Assembly (NCBI GenBank): GCA_023525975.1
Contig: JAKNSE010000034.1
Span: forward strand, 3,038,001 to 3,102,000
Source of the DNA: Smallanthus sonchifolius
Taxonomy: Eukaryota; Streptophyta; Magnoliopsida; Asterales; Asteraceae
Direction of reading: 5' to 3'
Length of the DNA: 64,000 bases
This document shows positions 1-12,259 of this stretch, one piece after another. Position 1 is the first letter of the stretch. Every line of letters starts with the position of its first letter. The notes under the pieces are model-generated. The model did not search any database and was not told the DNA's origin. It saw only the letters and a program-made list of their open reading frames with translations. A program made the translations under genes and the position numbers.

Positions 1-156
1 TACCCAAATTACACCCGGTTAATACACCTATCCATTGCATGATCAACTTACTTTTGAGCCTTTTGCACCCCGCTACTAAAACCTACCATTCCGTCACCCA
101 AACCGTAACGATGAAGATCACCACTCCCGATCTTTAATGACGACGAAGATGAAGTA

Positions 157-1180
157 ATGGTTGGTGAAGAAGAAGAAGAAGAAGATGACGACGTGGAAAT
201 AAAGGAAAATGACGTACTCGAAAAAGAAGAAGAAGATGAGGAACCCGAAAATAAAGGAAAATTTCACGGACGTGCGGCACGTCAACAATGGACCGATAAA
301 CAAAATCTCGCTTTGTGTAAGGCTTGGATTTATATTTTCGAAGAACCGGTAGTCGGAAATAAACAAAAGAGATCTGGATTTTGGAAGCGTATCTTTAAGC
401 ATTACAACGCACAAGTTGGTGGAAGCAACCGAAGTTTTCACCAACTAAATTCAAAATGGACCGCTTTAAATACGCAAATGAGTTGGTTCAACGGTAGTTG
501 GATTCAAGCAGTATATTTAACTTTAAATACGCAAATAAGTTTATATTTGTTGTTTATTCAATTTTTTTAAGTTTTTATTTTTTATAACTATATAGGATCG
601 TCTACGTGCGACTGGACCTGCCGACTTAGATGTGATGAAGAAAGCGTTGAAGGATTTCCAAACTAAACACAAAAAAACTTTTGCCCACGTTGAGTGTTGG
701 GAGCTTGTATGTCAACATGATAAATGGGAACAAATGCTGTAGATGGGGGAGGAGTTTTTCGGTCAATCGAAAAATAAACGAAAGTCTTCGGATTCCGCCA
801 ACTACTCAAATGATGAACACTTTACTGCTTGGACACCCGACCTCAACAAAGACACAACTACAACAAGACCAAAACGAAAATCAAAGAAATCAGACGAGTT
901 GTCAAGCACAGGTAGTCTACCCGAAGCGGTTGCTCAATACGCAACCACGAGGGATCAACGGGAGTCTATACGGGAGGATATTTTGAAAGCACTATTGGAT
1001 TCAAAAAGATCAAAAGATCACGATATTAAGGTGATGGTGGAAGAACAACGGGCGGCTATTCGGGGGGATCGTATGGACCGTTTTTTAAAGATGTTTACGG
1101 ATCCTCACAATCATATGACCGGACCGATGTTGGAAATAGTTCTAAAACGAAAACGTGAAATAGCTAGTCGATACGGGTGA
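157..1180 (+). pseudogene. Myb/SANT-NAM-like protein gene of PIF/Harbinger type, one premature stop
   Basis: This reads as the plant Myb/SANT-like protein with a NAM-associated C-terminal region that accompanies PIF/Harbinger transposons (their DNA-binding ORF1) and is often database-labelled 'glutathione S-transferase T3-like'. Exon 1 is 157-510 and exon 2 is 596-1180, with an 85-base GT-AG intron in phase 0. The N-terminus is a long Glu/Asp run. A trihelix-like segment follows (RQQWTDKQNLALCKAW, then GNKQKRSGFWKRI and SFHQLNSKWTALN). The C-terminal part is basic then charged-helical, ending KRKREIASRYG. A TAG at 740-742 interrupts the frame directly before MGEEFFGQS; a CAG-to-TAG change would explain it. 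No transposase lies beside it, so it may be a stranded ORF1 or a domesticated relative. Family placement is fairly sure; loss of function is inferred from one stop. Confidence 0.7.
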
Positions 1181-2157
1181 CCTTGTGATTTCTAGAATTA
1201 TTTTTATGTACTTTTTAAATTTAGTGTTTTTATTTTTTATTTTTAATGTACTTTTTTTATTAATGAATTTATTTTAATTATTATTATTTGTTTTTTAAAA
1301 AAAGAAAAAAAAGAAAAAATAAGGATATTAAGGTTATGTCTCATTTATTTTAAGATATTAGGGTAGGAAAATGGTTAGAAAAGATGACACAAACTCATTG
1401 GTTAGTCTTATGAAGTTAAATTTTTGGTGAGGGCATTCACCCTATTTATGTTGATAAATGCATCTATACGTGTCATCAAAGCAGTAAAAGCATTCCCGAG
1501 TAAATCTCTCCCTCATTTTTTCTCTCTCTCACACACACACGTTTTCTCTCTCAAGAAATTCTGGAAGGAAGGAATCTCAAGAAAGGATTTCTTTTTCACA
1601 TTTTACTGGTTGGTAAGCAGTTTGGAGCTTCTTTTTTTTTTATCTGACATCTTCACTTGAAACAAAGATTATAACTCAAAAGTTGGAATTTTTTTATCCC
1701 TAGATTATTAATTTCATAGTGATGAGAAGAAAACCCAAGTTATCTTGAGAGGCTGAGAATAGTTGCCTCGGATCCATGGAACCCAGATTTCACGTGTTGC
1801 AATTTTGAAAAAGTCTTCACCTTTATAGGGTTTCCTCTCTGATTTTTTCTGGGTTTGGTTTTATTTATTAGTTCTTGATTGATGTTTATAGATGAAAATA
1901 TGATTTGGGGTTTTTTTTATCAAAGAACCCTAATTTTGTGTATTGTTGAAGTTCATCTGAAGGATCATCAGATCCAGTAGTTGTCACCGTCTGATCTGTT
2001 GACCAAATCCTGATTCCTGTTTATTTCTTATTATTACTTCCATTAATCTTCAACACTGATCTCAATTACAAAAAGGATCAAGATTAAGGGATTCATGTAA
2101 AATTTGGGGGTTATGTTGATGTAACTTGGGATCTTTGTAGTTAGAAAAAAAGGTTAA
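1181..2157 (+). promoter_or_regulatory. Probable promoter and 5' leader of the PP2C gene
   Basis: No coding exon is recognisable here. The stretch from about 1500 has CT/CA-rich tracts (TCTCTC, ACACACAC) typical of plant transcription starts and leaders. Several short upstream ATGs occur between 1880 and 2120. A CACGTG G-box followed by TT, an ABA-response-element-like core, lies at 1791-1796. Clade A PP2C genes are commonly ABA-induced, so the motif is suggestive, but a single hexamer in or near a leader proves nothing. The start site was not determined. Confidence 0.4.
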
Positions 2158-4931
2158 ATGGAAGAGATGCCACCTGCAGTTTCGGTTACATTTAGTTTAA
2201 CCAATCCAGCTGTTGAAAACTCTACACTTCAAAATCATGGTGATTTCACTCAACTGAATCTGTTTGCTGGAACTACTGTTGTTCATGGAACTTGCGACGA
2301 ATTAACCCGCAATGGAGTTGTTGGTGATGAAATCATGATTCAAGAAAGTGATGCTGATGAAACCGTGTCAGTTGGGGATGAACCGGTTGAAATCAGCAGT
2401 GAATTGTTGGACAAAAATGCAAATTCGGGTAGTTTGAAAGCATCTGTTATGGCTATTGAGGGTATAGATAATGGGCAAATAGTTGCAAAAGTGATTAGTT
2501 TGAAAGCTACAACCAACGATCATACTTTAAAAGCGTCTGTTATGGAAATTGCTGACAAGAATCATAGTAAAGTTATAGAAAGTGTTTTTCAGTTAGAATA
2601 TTTACCACTTTGGGGATGTAATTCGGTTTGTGGTAAAAGGGCAGAGATGGAAGATGCTGTTATTGCTGTTCCTCAGCTCATGAAAATACCGATTAAGATG
2701 TTTGTTGCAGATCATTTGGTGAATCCAAATTTGAGTGATGTAACTGCTCACTTTTTTGGTGTGTATGATGGGCATGGAGGATCTCAGGTATTTCTTGAAA
2801 CCCCTTAAGTTTATGTTAACACAGATCTAAATATTTAAGTTTGTTAAAGAATCAGAATTAGATAATTAATTGATAATCAGAAACCTAATCTGGTGTTTCA
2901 AGTGTGTTTAAACTTATGATTGTGACTTGATGCTGCAGTAGGTACTTGGGTAAATGCAGGGGCGGACCTAGTGAAGCCGGGGGGGGGGGGGGGTGCACAG
3001 GAACCCCCCGAGTTTTGAAATTTTAGTGTAACGGTAGGTAAAAAAACTAGGGTGAACCCCCTAAAATACTCTACGGTGAACCCCCTTACAAGGTTTCACA
3101 GTAAGCGTAGTGGTTTAGGCCCTATGAAATTGGGGCATCTAAAAACAGTGAACCCCTTGGAAAAAATTCCTGGATCCGCCCCTGGGTAAATGTGATTATG
3201 GTTATGGATTTTGAGTATTTAGGTTAAATTCAATCAGATTTGAACAATTTGGTAAGTTGTAACTGCAAGAAATCTGACTTTTAAAGTTACTGTAAAATTA
3301 TCTGATTATGCGTTAAACTACACTTTGGGCTACATTTGACTAATCCAACCCGTTTGGCCCCTTAGAGATAAAACTTAATCCTATATTCTGATTCGTCACA
3401 TCATAAACAAACTGGTCAAAATCGCCACCTCCACTCAACGTCTTTGATGATTTATCATAACTTAAACTTTATATATTTATCGGTGTAGGTTGCCAATTAC
3501 TGTCGGGATCGTATCCATACTGCTTTACAAGAGGAATTGGAAGTCATGAAGCAAGAATTGATCAAAGGGACGGTCAACGACAGTGTACAGATCGCATGGG
3601 AGAAAGCCTTCATTAATTCATTTCAGAAGGTAGATGCTGAAGTCAGTGGGACCACAACTTCTGAACAAGTGGCCCCAGAAACCGTAGGGTCCACTGCTGT
3701 GGTGGCGTTAATCAGTTCATCACATATTGTAGTTGCAAATTGTGGCGATTCTCGAGCTGTTCTTTACTGTGCCAAAGAAGCCATAGCCTTATCAAATGAT
3801 CACAAAGTAAATACATTTCTTTTGTCCGATATTTTATGTTACCGTAATGTTTTTCAGTTTTTTGGATTAATTACCAATGTACTTATACTATTGTCTTGTT
3901 TTAGTCATTGCCCCATTTATTGTACATTTTAGTCATTAGAAGATGGTTTTTTCTCCAGTTTAGATCATTTTGTAGACTTGTTAAAAAAGATCTAAAAAAG
4001 ACAAAAAATCACATTTTAACGACTTAAATGTATTAAAAAAAGTAGAATGATTAAAACGGGACAAAAGTGAAAGTACATTGGTGTATTATGCAAAAAAAAG
4101 GATCTAACTTTTTGCTTGAATGTCTAATTATTTAGCCAAATAGGGAAGATGAATATGCAAGAATTGAAGCATCTGGAGGCAAGGTTATACAATGGAAAGG
4201 ACATCGCGTTTTTGGTGTACTTGCAATGTCAAGATCTATTGGTGAGTCCAATATTTGTAGAGGTGGCAAAATGGGATGGACGGGTAACTAGTCATAGTGG
4301 GAAACCTTTTAAGGTTTGAAATGGATCAATTTGGGTTGCTTTGACCCGTAACACTTTTTGTTCGAAGTTTTTAAATAATAATAATCAGTTGGTCAAATAA
4401 TTTTTGATAATGATCTATTTCAACTTAGGCAACTTTCAACTTGTTACTTCTTTAGCTAAAAATACAGCTTAGGCAACTTTCAACTTGTTACTTCTTTAGC
4501 TAACCTCTTTTTATGTTGCAATGTTTGGCTTGTTCACATATATTACCCCTATGGTCATATTTAACCCGTCTTTGGTTTGTTTCTTCTTTTGTTCAGGTGA
4601 CAGGTATTTGAAACCATGGATAATACCCGAACCAGAAATCACGTTCACAGCCAGAGTCCGAGAAGACGAGGTCCTTATATTAGCAAGTGACGGGTTATGG
4701 GACGTAATGTCAAATGAAGAAGCATGTGAAGTTGCAAGAAAACGGATATTAATTTGGCATAAAAAGAATGGCGGGAATAAAATCGAACGGGATCTTAATG
4801 GGGTGGATCCTGCAGCACAAGCAGCAGCAGATTACCTCTCAGTATTGGCTCTACAAAAAGGAAGCAATGATAATATATCGGTTATTGTGGTGGATCTTAA
4901 AGCTCAAAGAAGGTTTAAAACAAAATCTTGA
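2158..4931 (+). CDS. Clade A protein phosphatase 2C, HAB1/ABI1-like
   Basis: Mg/Mn-dependent Ser/Thr phosphatase. Clade A members dephosphorylate SnRK2 kinases and are inhibited by ABA-bound PYR/PYL receptors. Exons are 2158-2787, 3489-3806, 4136-4241 and 4597-4931, all GT-AG, giving 462 residues. The N-terminal ~150 residues are variable and acidic, starting MEEMPPAVSVTFSL, an opening like that of HAB1. The phosphatase domain starts around PLWGCNSVCGKRAEMEDAV. Metal-site residues are visible in VYDGHGG (D204, G205), ASDGLWD (D383) and GSNDNIS (D443). GSTAVVAL and CGDSRAV lie at about 277-300. The Trp of KVIQW (W336) matches the receptor-lock Trp (ABI1 W300, HAB1 W385), so receptor regulation should be possible. 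The C-terminus KAQRRFKTKS is basic, as in HAB1. Introns 1 and 2 carry small TEs. The gene converges with the PHD gene downstream. Frame and catalytic residues look intact. Confidence 0.95.
2957..3184. mobile_element. hAT-type MITE in PP2C intron 1
   Basis: The 228-bp element begins CAGGGGCGGACCTAG and ends CTGGATCCGCCCCTG, which are inverted copies with a few mismatches. It is flanked by perfect 8-bp duplications GGTAAATG (2949-2956 and 3185-3192). An 8-bp duplication with short termini is the hAT signature. It contains a run of 15 G at 2979-2993. Coding sequence is unaffected because it lies inside intron 1. Confidence 0.88.
3874..4081. mobile_element. Foldback element (long inverted repeat) in PP2C intron 2
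   Basis: The ends are long inverted repeats: CCAATGTACTTATAC at the left and GTGAAAGTACATTGG at the right, with similarity continuing inward for about 36 bases per arm. No clear target duplication was found, so the class is unresolved (Mutator-like foldback MITE is one option). It lies wholly within the intron between exons 2 and 3. Confidence 0.6.
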
Positions 4932-5744
4932 TTTTGTTGGTTGGTGTTTTATGATGATTATATAGTTTTTATAGATGACAAACGTGAATCTTTTGGTTTT
5001 CTCATTGTTAGTCCATTCGTTTTTCATATGGGCTTTGAATATGTGTAATGAGAATACTGTTGCAATATATCTTGTGGAGACTGGTAGTGGTTGTTACTAC
5101 TTCAGTAATATATATATATATATATATAATATTATTTTTAACTTTTGTTGTTTTGTACTGTCTGCTGCAATGAAAGTTGTAATTTGTTCTGTAGCTGATA
5201 AAGCAAGAAATAATCCAATATACATGTTCAATCTGATTTACTTCTTCAGAAACCATATTTGCAGATGGTGACAATTTTTTCATTAGTTTAGCATTTTAGT
5301 ATCAAAATATATACATTTTGAAACAGTCAGTGGCTCAGTGCCATCTATATGTTTACCATTGGCAAAGTTGGCAAAAATCACAAGATTTATAGATTGGTAA
5401 TTCTTTATAACATAAGATCCATCAAGTAATTAAATTTATTATAGGTCAAGATATCATGCAGAACATGCTTCCTTTTGCTTAAAGAAATCACAAAAAGAAA
5501 GCATAAATGAAGCTGTTAAACTAAGGGTACATCCCAAAACACAGGAGATTTAAATTCTTGGATTAACAAGATGATGATGATGCATAGTTCAGTTTCAACC
5601 ACATTACTGGCCTAATTATACAGCAACTGAGGCCCAGTAACCAAAATACACAAGTTCTAGAAACATCAGTAAACATCCGACCGCATAAGTTAGGAAAGTA
5701 TCAGAGTACACAGTTACAAGACAACATGGGTACCGCTCCAACAA
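4932..5744. other. Convergent intergenic spacer between PP2C and Alfin-like genes
   Basis: This holds the 3' ends of two genes transcribed towards each other. A (TA)n microsatellite lies at about 5110-5129. I see no further gene. Overlapping 3' UTRs are possible because only 813 bases separate the two stop codons. Confidence 0.5.
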
Positions 5745-8700
5745 CTAGGGTCGGGCTCTTTTGTTGCTGCATGTTGGACACTTGTACTGCTTAATGTGTT
5801 CAGCTCTTGCTGGGGTGATTTTCACACACTTACCATGAAACCATTTTTCACAAATGTCACAGCAAATCCAGAACTCATCTGATGCATAATTCTCACCACA
5901 GGCCCCACATAAGGTTTCTCCATGCTCATCCTCCTCCTCATCCTCCACATCATCATCTTTCATTACTGGCGGTGGTGGAGGCTGCTGCTTCGGGTACTTC
6001 CCCTGAGATTCTGGGTCCCGCTGCTCAACCACCAAAAAGGAATCATAAGTCAAAATTAATAGCTAAGAGTTTAACAACTGGTTGAAAATGGGCTGGTCTG
6101 GAAGTTTGGGTAGCAGGTCAGCCTGGAAACAACTGTCTTTTTTTACAAATAATTAAAGTGTTAGTTATGAGTAAGAAATTATATTATCGAGTTACTAATC
6201 TAATTTTTTGAATGAAGCAAAGGGTTGTTTCTATCTTTTTCCCATTAAGTCATGCCCGGAGTAAGTCTTGCCCGGAGTAAGTAAATATTGTTTCTTTTTG
6301 TGCTGATTAACAGTTTGAATGATAATAAATGATCATTCCCCCTCTTTAACTAGTTTTGAATGAACATCACTATGAAACACCAATATATGACGTCTATGGC
6401 TTACCAGCTTCAGTCAACCAAGACCCATTTGACTTCCAGTTTAACGAAATTATTAGAGTTCACCAATTTGACCCAAGACCCATTTGACAACTAGAGAATT
6501 TGAATTATTACAAGCACAAAGAAAAGTATTAAAAATCCCTTTTTACCACTTTGGAGTTTGACTTGGATTTGGTGCTACTGTGATTAGATACAGCAGTTTT
6601 CTCCTTCTGGTTTTTCGTTGCAGTACCACTTACAACCTCAAATATTGTTGGGAGATCATGTATCATGTTGAACAGGCGCTTCCTGCATCATTGGAGAAAA
6701 AAAATGAATTTCAAAACACTAGGCTCATGGTAATTATCAGCAAAGACAGATGAAAATGACTAAACTTCTGCTGTATTACAAGATTTAAATGTGAAATAAA
6801 TATAAAAACTGCCTTATTAAAAACTAGCTTCAGGGTTAGATTGTAAGCTTGTGTATTTATATGTGAAATCAGGTTAACTTAAAAAAAAAAATTTGAACAG
6901 ATTCGTATCATCCTTATAAGTTAAAAACCATAATATTCGACTTTCTAAATCAGATACGCAATAGAGTAGCAATGTAACGAATTGAATGTCCAAACTGTTG
7001 ACCAGAACTTCTTTGTCAAGAAACATTAAGGCCCCCACACAACCTTTTTTTTACTGAAATCCATAAACTAAACAAACAATAGTTTTCAATTACATAAGAT
7101 CAACTCTAGTCTATAATTGAAAAGGAAATGCAAGTAAGATGCTGGAAAACCGAACTAAAAAACAATAAATAATAGCTAAAACAACAAGAAAATAAAGCAG
7201 TTTCTTAATAATTTCTGTCTTTCTGATATTTATTGGAAGAGAAATAGCAAGTTCTAAATAACTACAAATACAAAGAAGCAATAGCAAAAGTAAGAAAGTA
7301 AATTATCTCGTCCTGGAATCTAATTAGGTAACGGAAAAAGTAAGTCTTTTGTGTTCAAATATAAACAAATATTAAAAAGATTTACCTGTCAGCTTTATCA
7401 AATCCAAATCTGGCACCAAAATAGAATGCAACAGAAAGCAACCAAGCATCACTGTGAACAGCAATCAAAGATAACCAATCTTTTTCTTGCATCCCATCTC
7501 TAGCAAAGTTGATACCCAATGCTGGTTCTGGGAGTTCTGGTGGGACCTCTTCAGCAGGCAAATTGACCTCCCATTGCTCACTTGGAAAACCATACAAACA
7601 CAAATTCTCCTTTTCTGAACAGAAAAATTGCAAAAACTTTTAACATGAGAAACACAAAGCAATAACAAAAAAAGTATGTACCATGGATAAGACTGAGAAA
7701 ACAATATCAGTTTCTTTCTAGAAATGAGAACTCATTTCTTTCCACGTGTAGCAGTAAATCAATAAACGGTAGCAGCACGTAAATCTTTGAAAAACATTTC
7801 CATTGAAAAGAAGATACTACATCATGGATTTTGCAAATCAAAGTTCATTAGATACTGTAGTTTTAAGTAAAAGCACTGATAACCATATCAAACATTAAAA
7901 CAAGAGGAGAACAGAATCTGGTGGTAATATTTTGAAATGAAATCCATATTAATTAGGCATCTGGAAAGTAACCTAGGTATATAATTCAAGAATTATTACT
8001 TGCAATGAGCAAGATAATCGAAAACACATAAAACATGGAGATGTAATTAAGACATACACAAGAGAAAAATCACATACAACATGGAGATGTGTTATCAATG
8101 CATAACTTATTAGCTCATCACACAAAACACAGATTAATGTGATTTTGGAAGCAAAAAAGGCTTGTAGCCACCAAATTTTCATGTCAAATATGAAACAAGT
8201 TCAAACCATGATTAGCTTAAACATTAAGATCAAGAGAAATATTGATTCATGCATATCCTGCATATACAGATAGATATGAGGTACAAATGCATAGTATACC
8301 CCTCTTGTTATTAAACGAAGAATTCAACTTTAGCAGTTTTCATGAATCATGGCTATCTATGAACACACTTTCATCATACTTTGTGGTGCGACAGGCGACA
8401 GCCACTGCCCACTAGGAGATGCAAAGATCTCCAAAAAAATCGTATCTTCAATTGCAAATGGTTTTGAAGAGAGACCACAAGATATAAATGCTTTTAAAAG
8501 AAATAGTTCAAAACCATATGCAATCACTCAAAATGACTGTCTGAATTAAAAAACAAATACACTTTCAATGAAAGTAACAACATTTGTTCATATGGATATT
8601 ACAAACAGACTCAAAAGTAGACCGCGATCCGAATTCACTTAAGAAATTACGAAAACTATCCTGGAACTGCATATAATTGGCAAAAACCACAGGATTACAA

Positions 8701-9014
8701 AATTTCATTTGTTTTACAATTTTATCTAGGTGCATGTAATTGAGATGCAGGAAAAGAGGGATATATTAAAGCAAACAGATGTTGGATGAAAAAGGATAAA
8801 GAACCCTAACCAGGATCACACTGCTGGTAAAATTCTTCAACCTCTGCAACAAAAAGCAGAAAATGAAAACGTGAAATCGGTAAGGAATAAAGAGACGAAG
8901 AGCGGTAATCTGACCGGTGGTAAGAGCTTTGATCATTCCGGCACGGCGTCCTTTGAAATCCCTAAAAACCTCTTCGACTGTGCGAGGATTATACTGTGCT
9001 GCTCCTCCATCCAT
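5745..9014 (-). CDS. Alfin1-like PHD finger protein
   Basis: Plant nuclear histone reader. Alfin1-like proteins bind H3K4me3/me2 through a C-terminal PHD finger and act with chromatin modifiers in stress and seed programmes. Exons in transcript order are 9014-8915, 8843-8811, 7614-7386, 6682-6547 and 6020-5745; phases agree and give 257 residues. The start MDGGAAQYNPRTVEEVFRDF is the canonical family N-terminus. The conserved Alfin block follows (VEEFYQQCDPEKENLCLYGF, then EVPPELPEPALGINFARDGM, then KRLFNMIHDLPTIFEVVSG). A Ser/Lys-rich then Pro/acidic linker leads to a C4HC3 PHD finger at residues 204-250 (C204, C207, C220, C223, H228, C231, C247, C250, all present). The exon 4 donor could be at 6546 or three bases upstream, changing one residue only. 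The 33-base exon 2 is easily missed by gene finders. No defect is seen. Confidence 0.95.
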
Positions 9015-9276
9015 GTTTTGTGCTGCAAATGTAAAATGTAGAAATGGAGGAGATGACTTGTAGGTCAAGCAAACAGAGAAGAGACGAAGAGCACTTCCAG
9101 TGATAATACAGGGGTTTAACTGTGGGTGATGAGTCCGAGAAATCAAAACCCCAATTTTGGAATTTGTCGTCTTTTTAAATAAACGGTGCCCTAATTTTGA
9201 GATGGGGATGGAATGGGATCCCAACATCGCCCAAATCAAATACTTTAATACTATGTTATTTGGATTTGTATAAAAC
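9015..9276 (-). promoter_or_regulatory. 5' leader and proximal promoter of the Alfin-like gene
   Basis: This is the upstream side of the minus-strand gene up to a Helitron-like terminus at 9277. No TATA box was recognised and no other gene is seen. The start site is not determinable by eye. Confidence 0.35.
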
Positions 9277-9330
9277 TAGTTTTTTTCCCCGCGTTTTGCG
9301 GCGGGAGTTTGATTGTTTTTCCCGCGTAAT
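9277..9330 (-). mobile_element. Helitron-like 3' terminus
   Basis: Read on the minus strand, a GC-rich hairpin (CCCGC ... GCGGCGGG around TTTT) is followed after a short spacer by CTAG and then T. This is the Helitron 3' end pattern (hairpin, CTRR, insertion before T). The matching 5' TC end was not located, so length is unknown. Confidence 0.5.
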
Positions 9331-9758
9331 GCAGATCATCAAAAACCGTAGAAACGCATAACGATACTCGTTTCGATAATACCAAAACCAGCAATGATGT
9401 TATTTTTGGCTCGTCGAAAGCATAAAAGACAATACCAATACCGACTCCGATAATACCAATACCGGCAACGGTGTCATAACCTGGCGTCCGCTATTTCCTA
9501 CGACATAAAATAAAAACTCTATTTAACTCCGTTTAAAAAAAGCCAATACCAATGCCGGCTCCGATAATACTAATACCGGCAAAAAAAACTAAAGACAGTC
9601 GCACTATCTATTTAAAAAAAAGTAAATAAGTGAAAATTATTACAGAAAAACGAAATCATTAGAAAATGAAACGGGTTAAAAACGTATATTATACAAAATA
9701 TGAGGGTGAAAAAAAATAGACAAAAATTTAAAAAATAAAAAAAAGTTACAATTTCAAT

Positions 9759-10299
9759 CAATGTTTTTAAACCCGGACCGGACCGGCCGGTCGGACCGAT
9801 CGGACCGGGAACCGTGACCTCCACCGGTCCGGTTACATGCTCTGAGACCGTTTGCTGGTTGAACCGGGCGGTCCAAGTGATTCAGCGGTCGAACCGCGAA
9901 CCGGTGGTCGAACCGGAAGTTTAATGTTTTTTTTTACTATTTTTGTATCTTTTTTATCCTATAGTCATTCTACTTACTTATATTTACAATTTTAACTCAA
10001 TTTGGCTCTTTCCTTTTAACTTATACGCTACCACAGGTCCTCCAAAACCCTAATCAAAATTAAAATTGAAGATTCAAAAGAATTAAAATTCCTACAGACC
10101 TACAACCTTCGTCCTTGACTCAAAATTGTTTAAATGGTTATATATGTAGTATTTGGAATTTTTTATATTTTTCTATATATTTTTATGAATATTTTTATTA
10201 TTTATTGCGTCATCCGGTTCTTGAATCCGGTCCGACCGATCCGACTAGTGAACCTCTAAGACGTCCGATTCGTTGTCCGGTCCGATTCTTAAAACATTG
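9759..10299. mobile_element. Non-autonomous hAT-type element, GGACCGG-rich ends
   Basis: The 541-bp element has terminal inverted repeats CAATGTTTTTAAACCCGG at the left and an inverted, slightly diverged copy at the right ending AAAACATTG. Perfect 8-bp duplications ATTTCAAT lie at 9751-9758 and 10300-10307. The subterminal regions are packed with GGACCGG/CCGGTCC motifs, probable transposase-binding repeats. There is no transposase coding. Confidence 0.85.
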
Positions 10300-10307
10300 A
10301 TTTCAAT

Positions 10308-11879
10308 TGCTAGTGTTTTTCAACGTGACCTATTGAGAGTCACCACCATGTGAGAGTATCCTATGCCTAAACCAGTTGTACCATCATGCTTCAGGTAGTT
10401 GTACGTTACTGTTCAACCCACTTCTAAATGTTTGGTTGTTAATTTACTTCTTTTCAAATTAGTTGAATAAAGAAATTGAATGGTTTTATTTTGAATATAT
10501 AAATAACATACTTATAATTAAATGATGAAATTGAAGTTGTTTAGATGGATATTACGTTTAAACTAAGAATGAAACACAGTGTCCTGAGTTGAAAAGAAAT
10601 ATCTAAACGCAGATAAAGATTATACGCGTATTTTTAAAATAAAATAAAAGAAAGTTTTATGAATAAAGAATACGAAGGTTGGAGCTGATGTAATAATGTA
10701 GAAAATAATATGTATCTTTCAGATTATTGAGTCAGTTGTAATTTTTATAATCATTGTAATATTTGTTATTTATTTAGTTGTATCTTCTTTTAAGATGACT
10801 TTTTTTTACTTTGTTGTAGTTTAACTTAAGTTTTATGCATTTTAAATATAAATATTATGTAGGAGTTTATATTTCTTTATAATAGTAATAAAAAATAGAC
10901 ATATAAATAAGAAAAGGGTATAATTAATCAAGACAAAACATGGATATTTCAATGTTTTGTGTTATTTTAGGGCGTTGCACTAAATTTAATGTAAAAACAT
11001 GTTATAAATTGAAGGCTTAGTTAGAGTCTCTATTTCTTTTTTATTTATTTTTTTAATGTATAGACAATGCAAATAAAAATTCCATATCAACTTATATGAA
11101 AATGCATACAAATATCATCTAGTTATGCAAAAATTCCCAAAGAAAAAAAAGTAGTCACGAGTATGTTGAGTACCAAGTTAATGAAGTGTACAAACAATGC
11201 ATTTTTAGGATAGTGTATACTTCATGTGAAAATAAAATGTATGTCATGTGGACGTCACCTCATCATATGGAGTTTTCATACCACTTTCACATGGTAAGTG
11301 ATATACCCGTATGAAAGTGAGTTGTGTGATTTTTTTATTTTTTTTAAGTTAACGGGCTACAAACTCATTCCAACATCTACTTTCTCCTTTCAACGCCGTG
11401 AAAATTTCCACGCCTCAAGTTCTCACACTCCTTTCACGTGGAAGGGGGTGCTCGCGGCTTCCACGTTAAGAGAAATCAATACAAAAGCAATTGGCACAAT
11501 TCTAGGAGAATAGTTAAATAAAATAAATGCTAAATACATTCTATAAAAAGATTTGGGTGGGGGGAGAGAGAATGAATTTAAAATGTTTTGAATTAAGATG
11601 ATGGAAACGTGATCTCGGTAGTAGGGGTTTGGTTAGGCCGTAAGGTAGTTGATCATCTCTCGCAATGTGTACTGTTGTTGAGCGTTCTTGGACCTTTTCT
11701 CATACAGAAGTGGAAGTCGAGATCCAGGTGTTCTCGCAATTTTGGAAGTCAACTTTTTTTTCCAAATTAAATCTTATACTCGTGTATTTGAAAAAAGAAT
11801 TTAAATATGAAATTACATTACAAAACTAATTAAAAGACAACTGCTTAGCAACAGTGTTTTTACTTTTTTATTAATTTAA
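10308..11879. other. AT-rich intergenic stretch
   Basis: No gene is supported. From 11265 to about 11530 the sequence resembles a degraded Harbinger-type MITE (GATATACCCGTATG, CACTCCTTTCACGTGG), but clean ends were not found. The stretch at 11575-11760 is more GC-balanced without a sustained frame. Confidence 0.35.
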
Positions 11880-12259
11880 CTAGGTTAGAAACCCCGTGTA
11901 TTACACGGGTTGAATAAATACAACGTTGTATATTTAATAATAAATATTTACATATTACATATTTAGGACATATTACATAGTTTTTTAATACATATTTTAG
12001 AAACGTCATATAGTTACTTTTTTAAAAAAATTTATAAAAAATGAAATAAATGTTCAATTTCTAAAAATGTTTTATGAACAAACCTATATTTTTCTAAATA
12101 AAAACGTTTATAAAAAGAATTATATAGATCATTATTATTTAATAGAAGAGAGAAACGAAAAACAAAAAATTATTAGAAACAATTAAAGAAAACTTGAGCA
12201 ATTAATGAGAGAGACGGGAAATTTGTTTAACAAAATCTTTATTTATTATAAAGTATAGA
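11880..12259 (-). mobile_element. Short non-autonomous Helitron
   Basis: Read on the minus strand, the 380-bp element starts TCTATACTTTATAATAAATA and ends with the hairpin CCCGTGTAATACACGGG, a short spacer and CTAG. It sits between a T and an A (plus-strand A at 11879, T at 12260), as expected for Helitron insertion. A closely similar copy is at 37113-37500. There is no coding. Confidence 0.8.

Noticed and set aside
5882..6085. His/Pro-rich frame on the plus strand
   Set aside because: It is the antisense shadow of the acidic linker exon of the Alfin-like gene.
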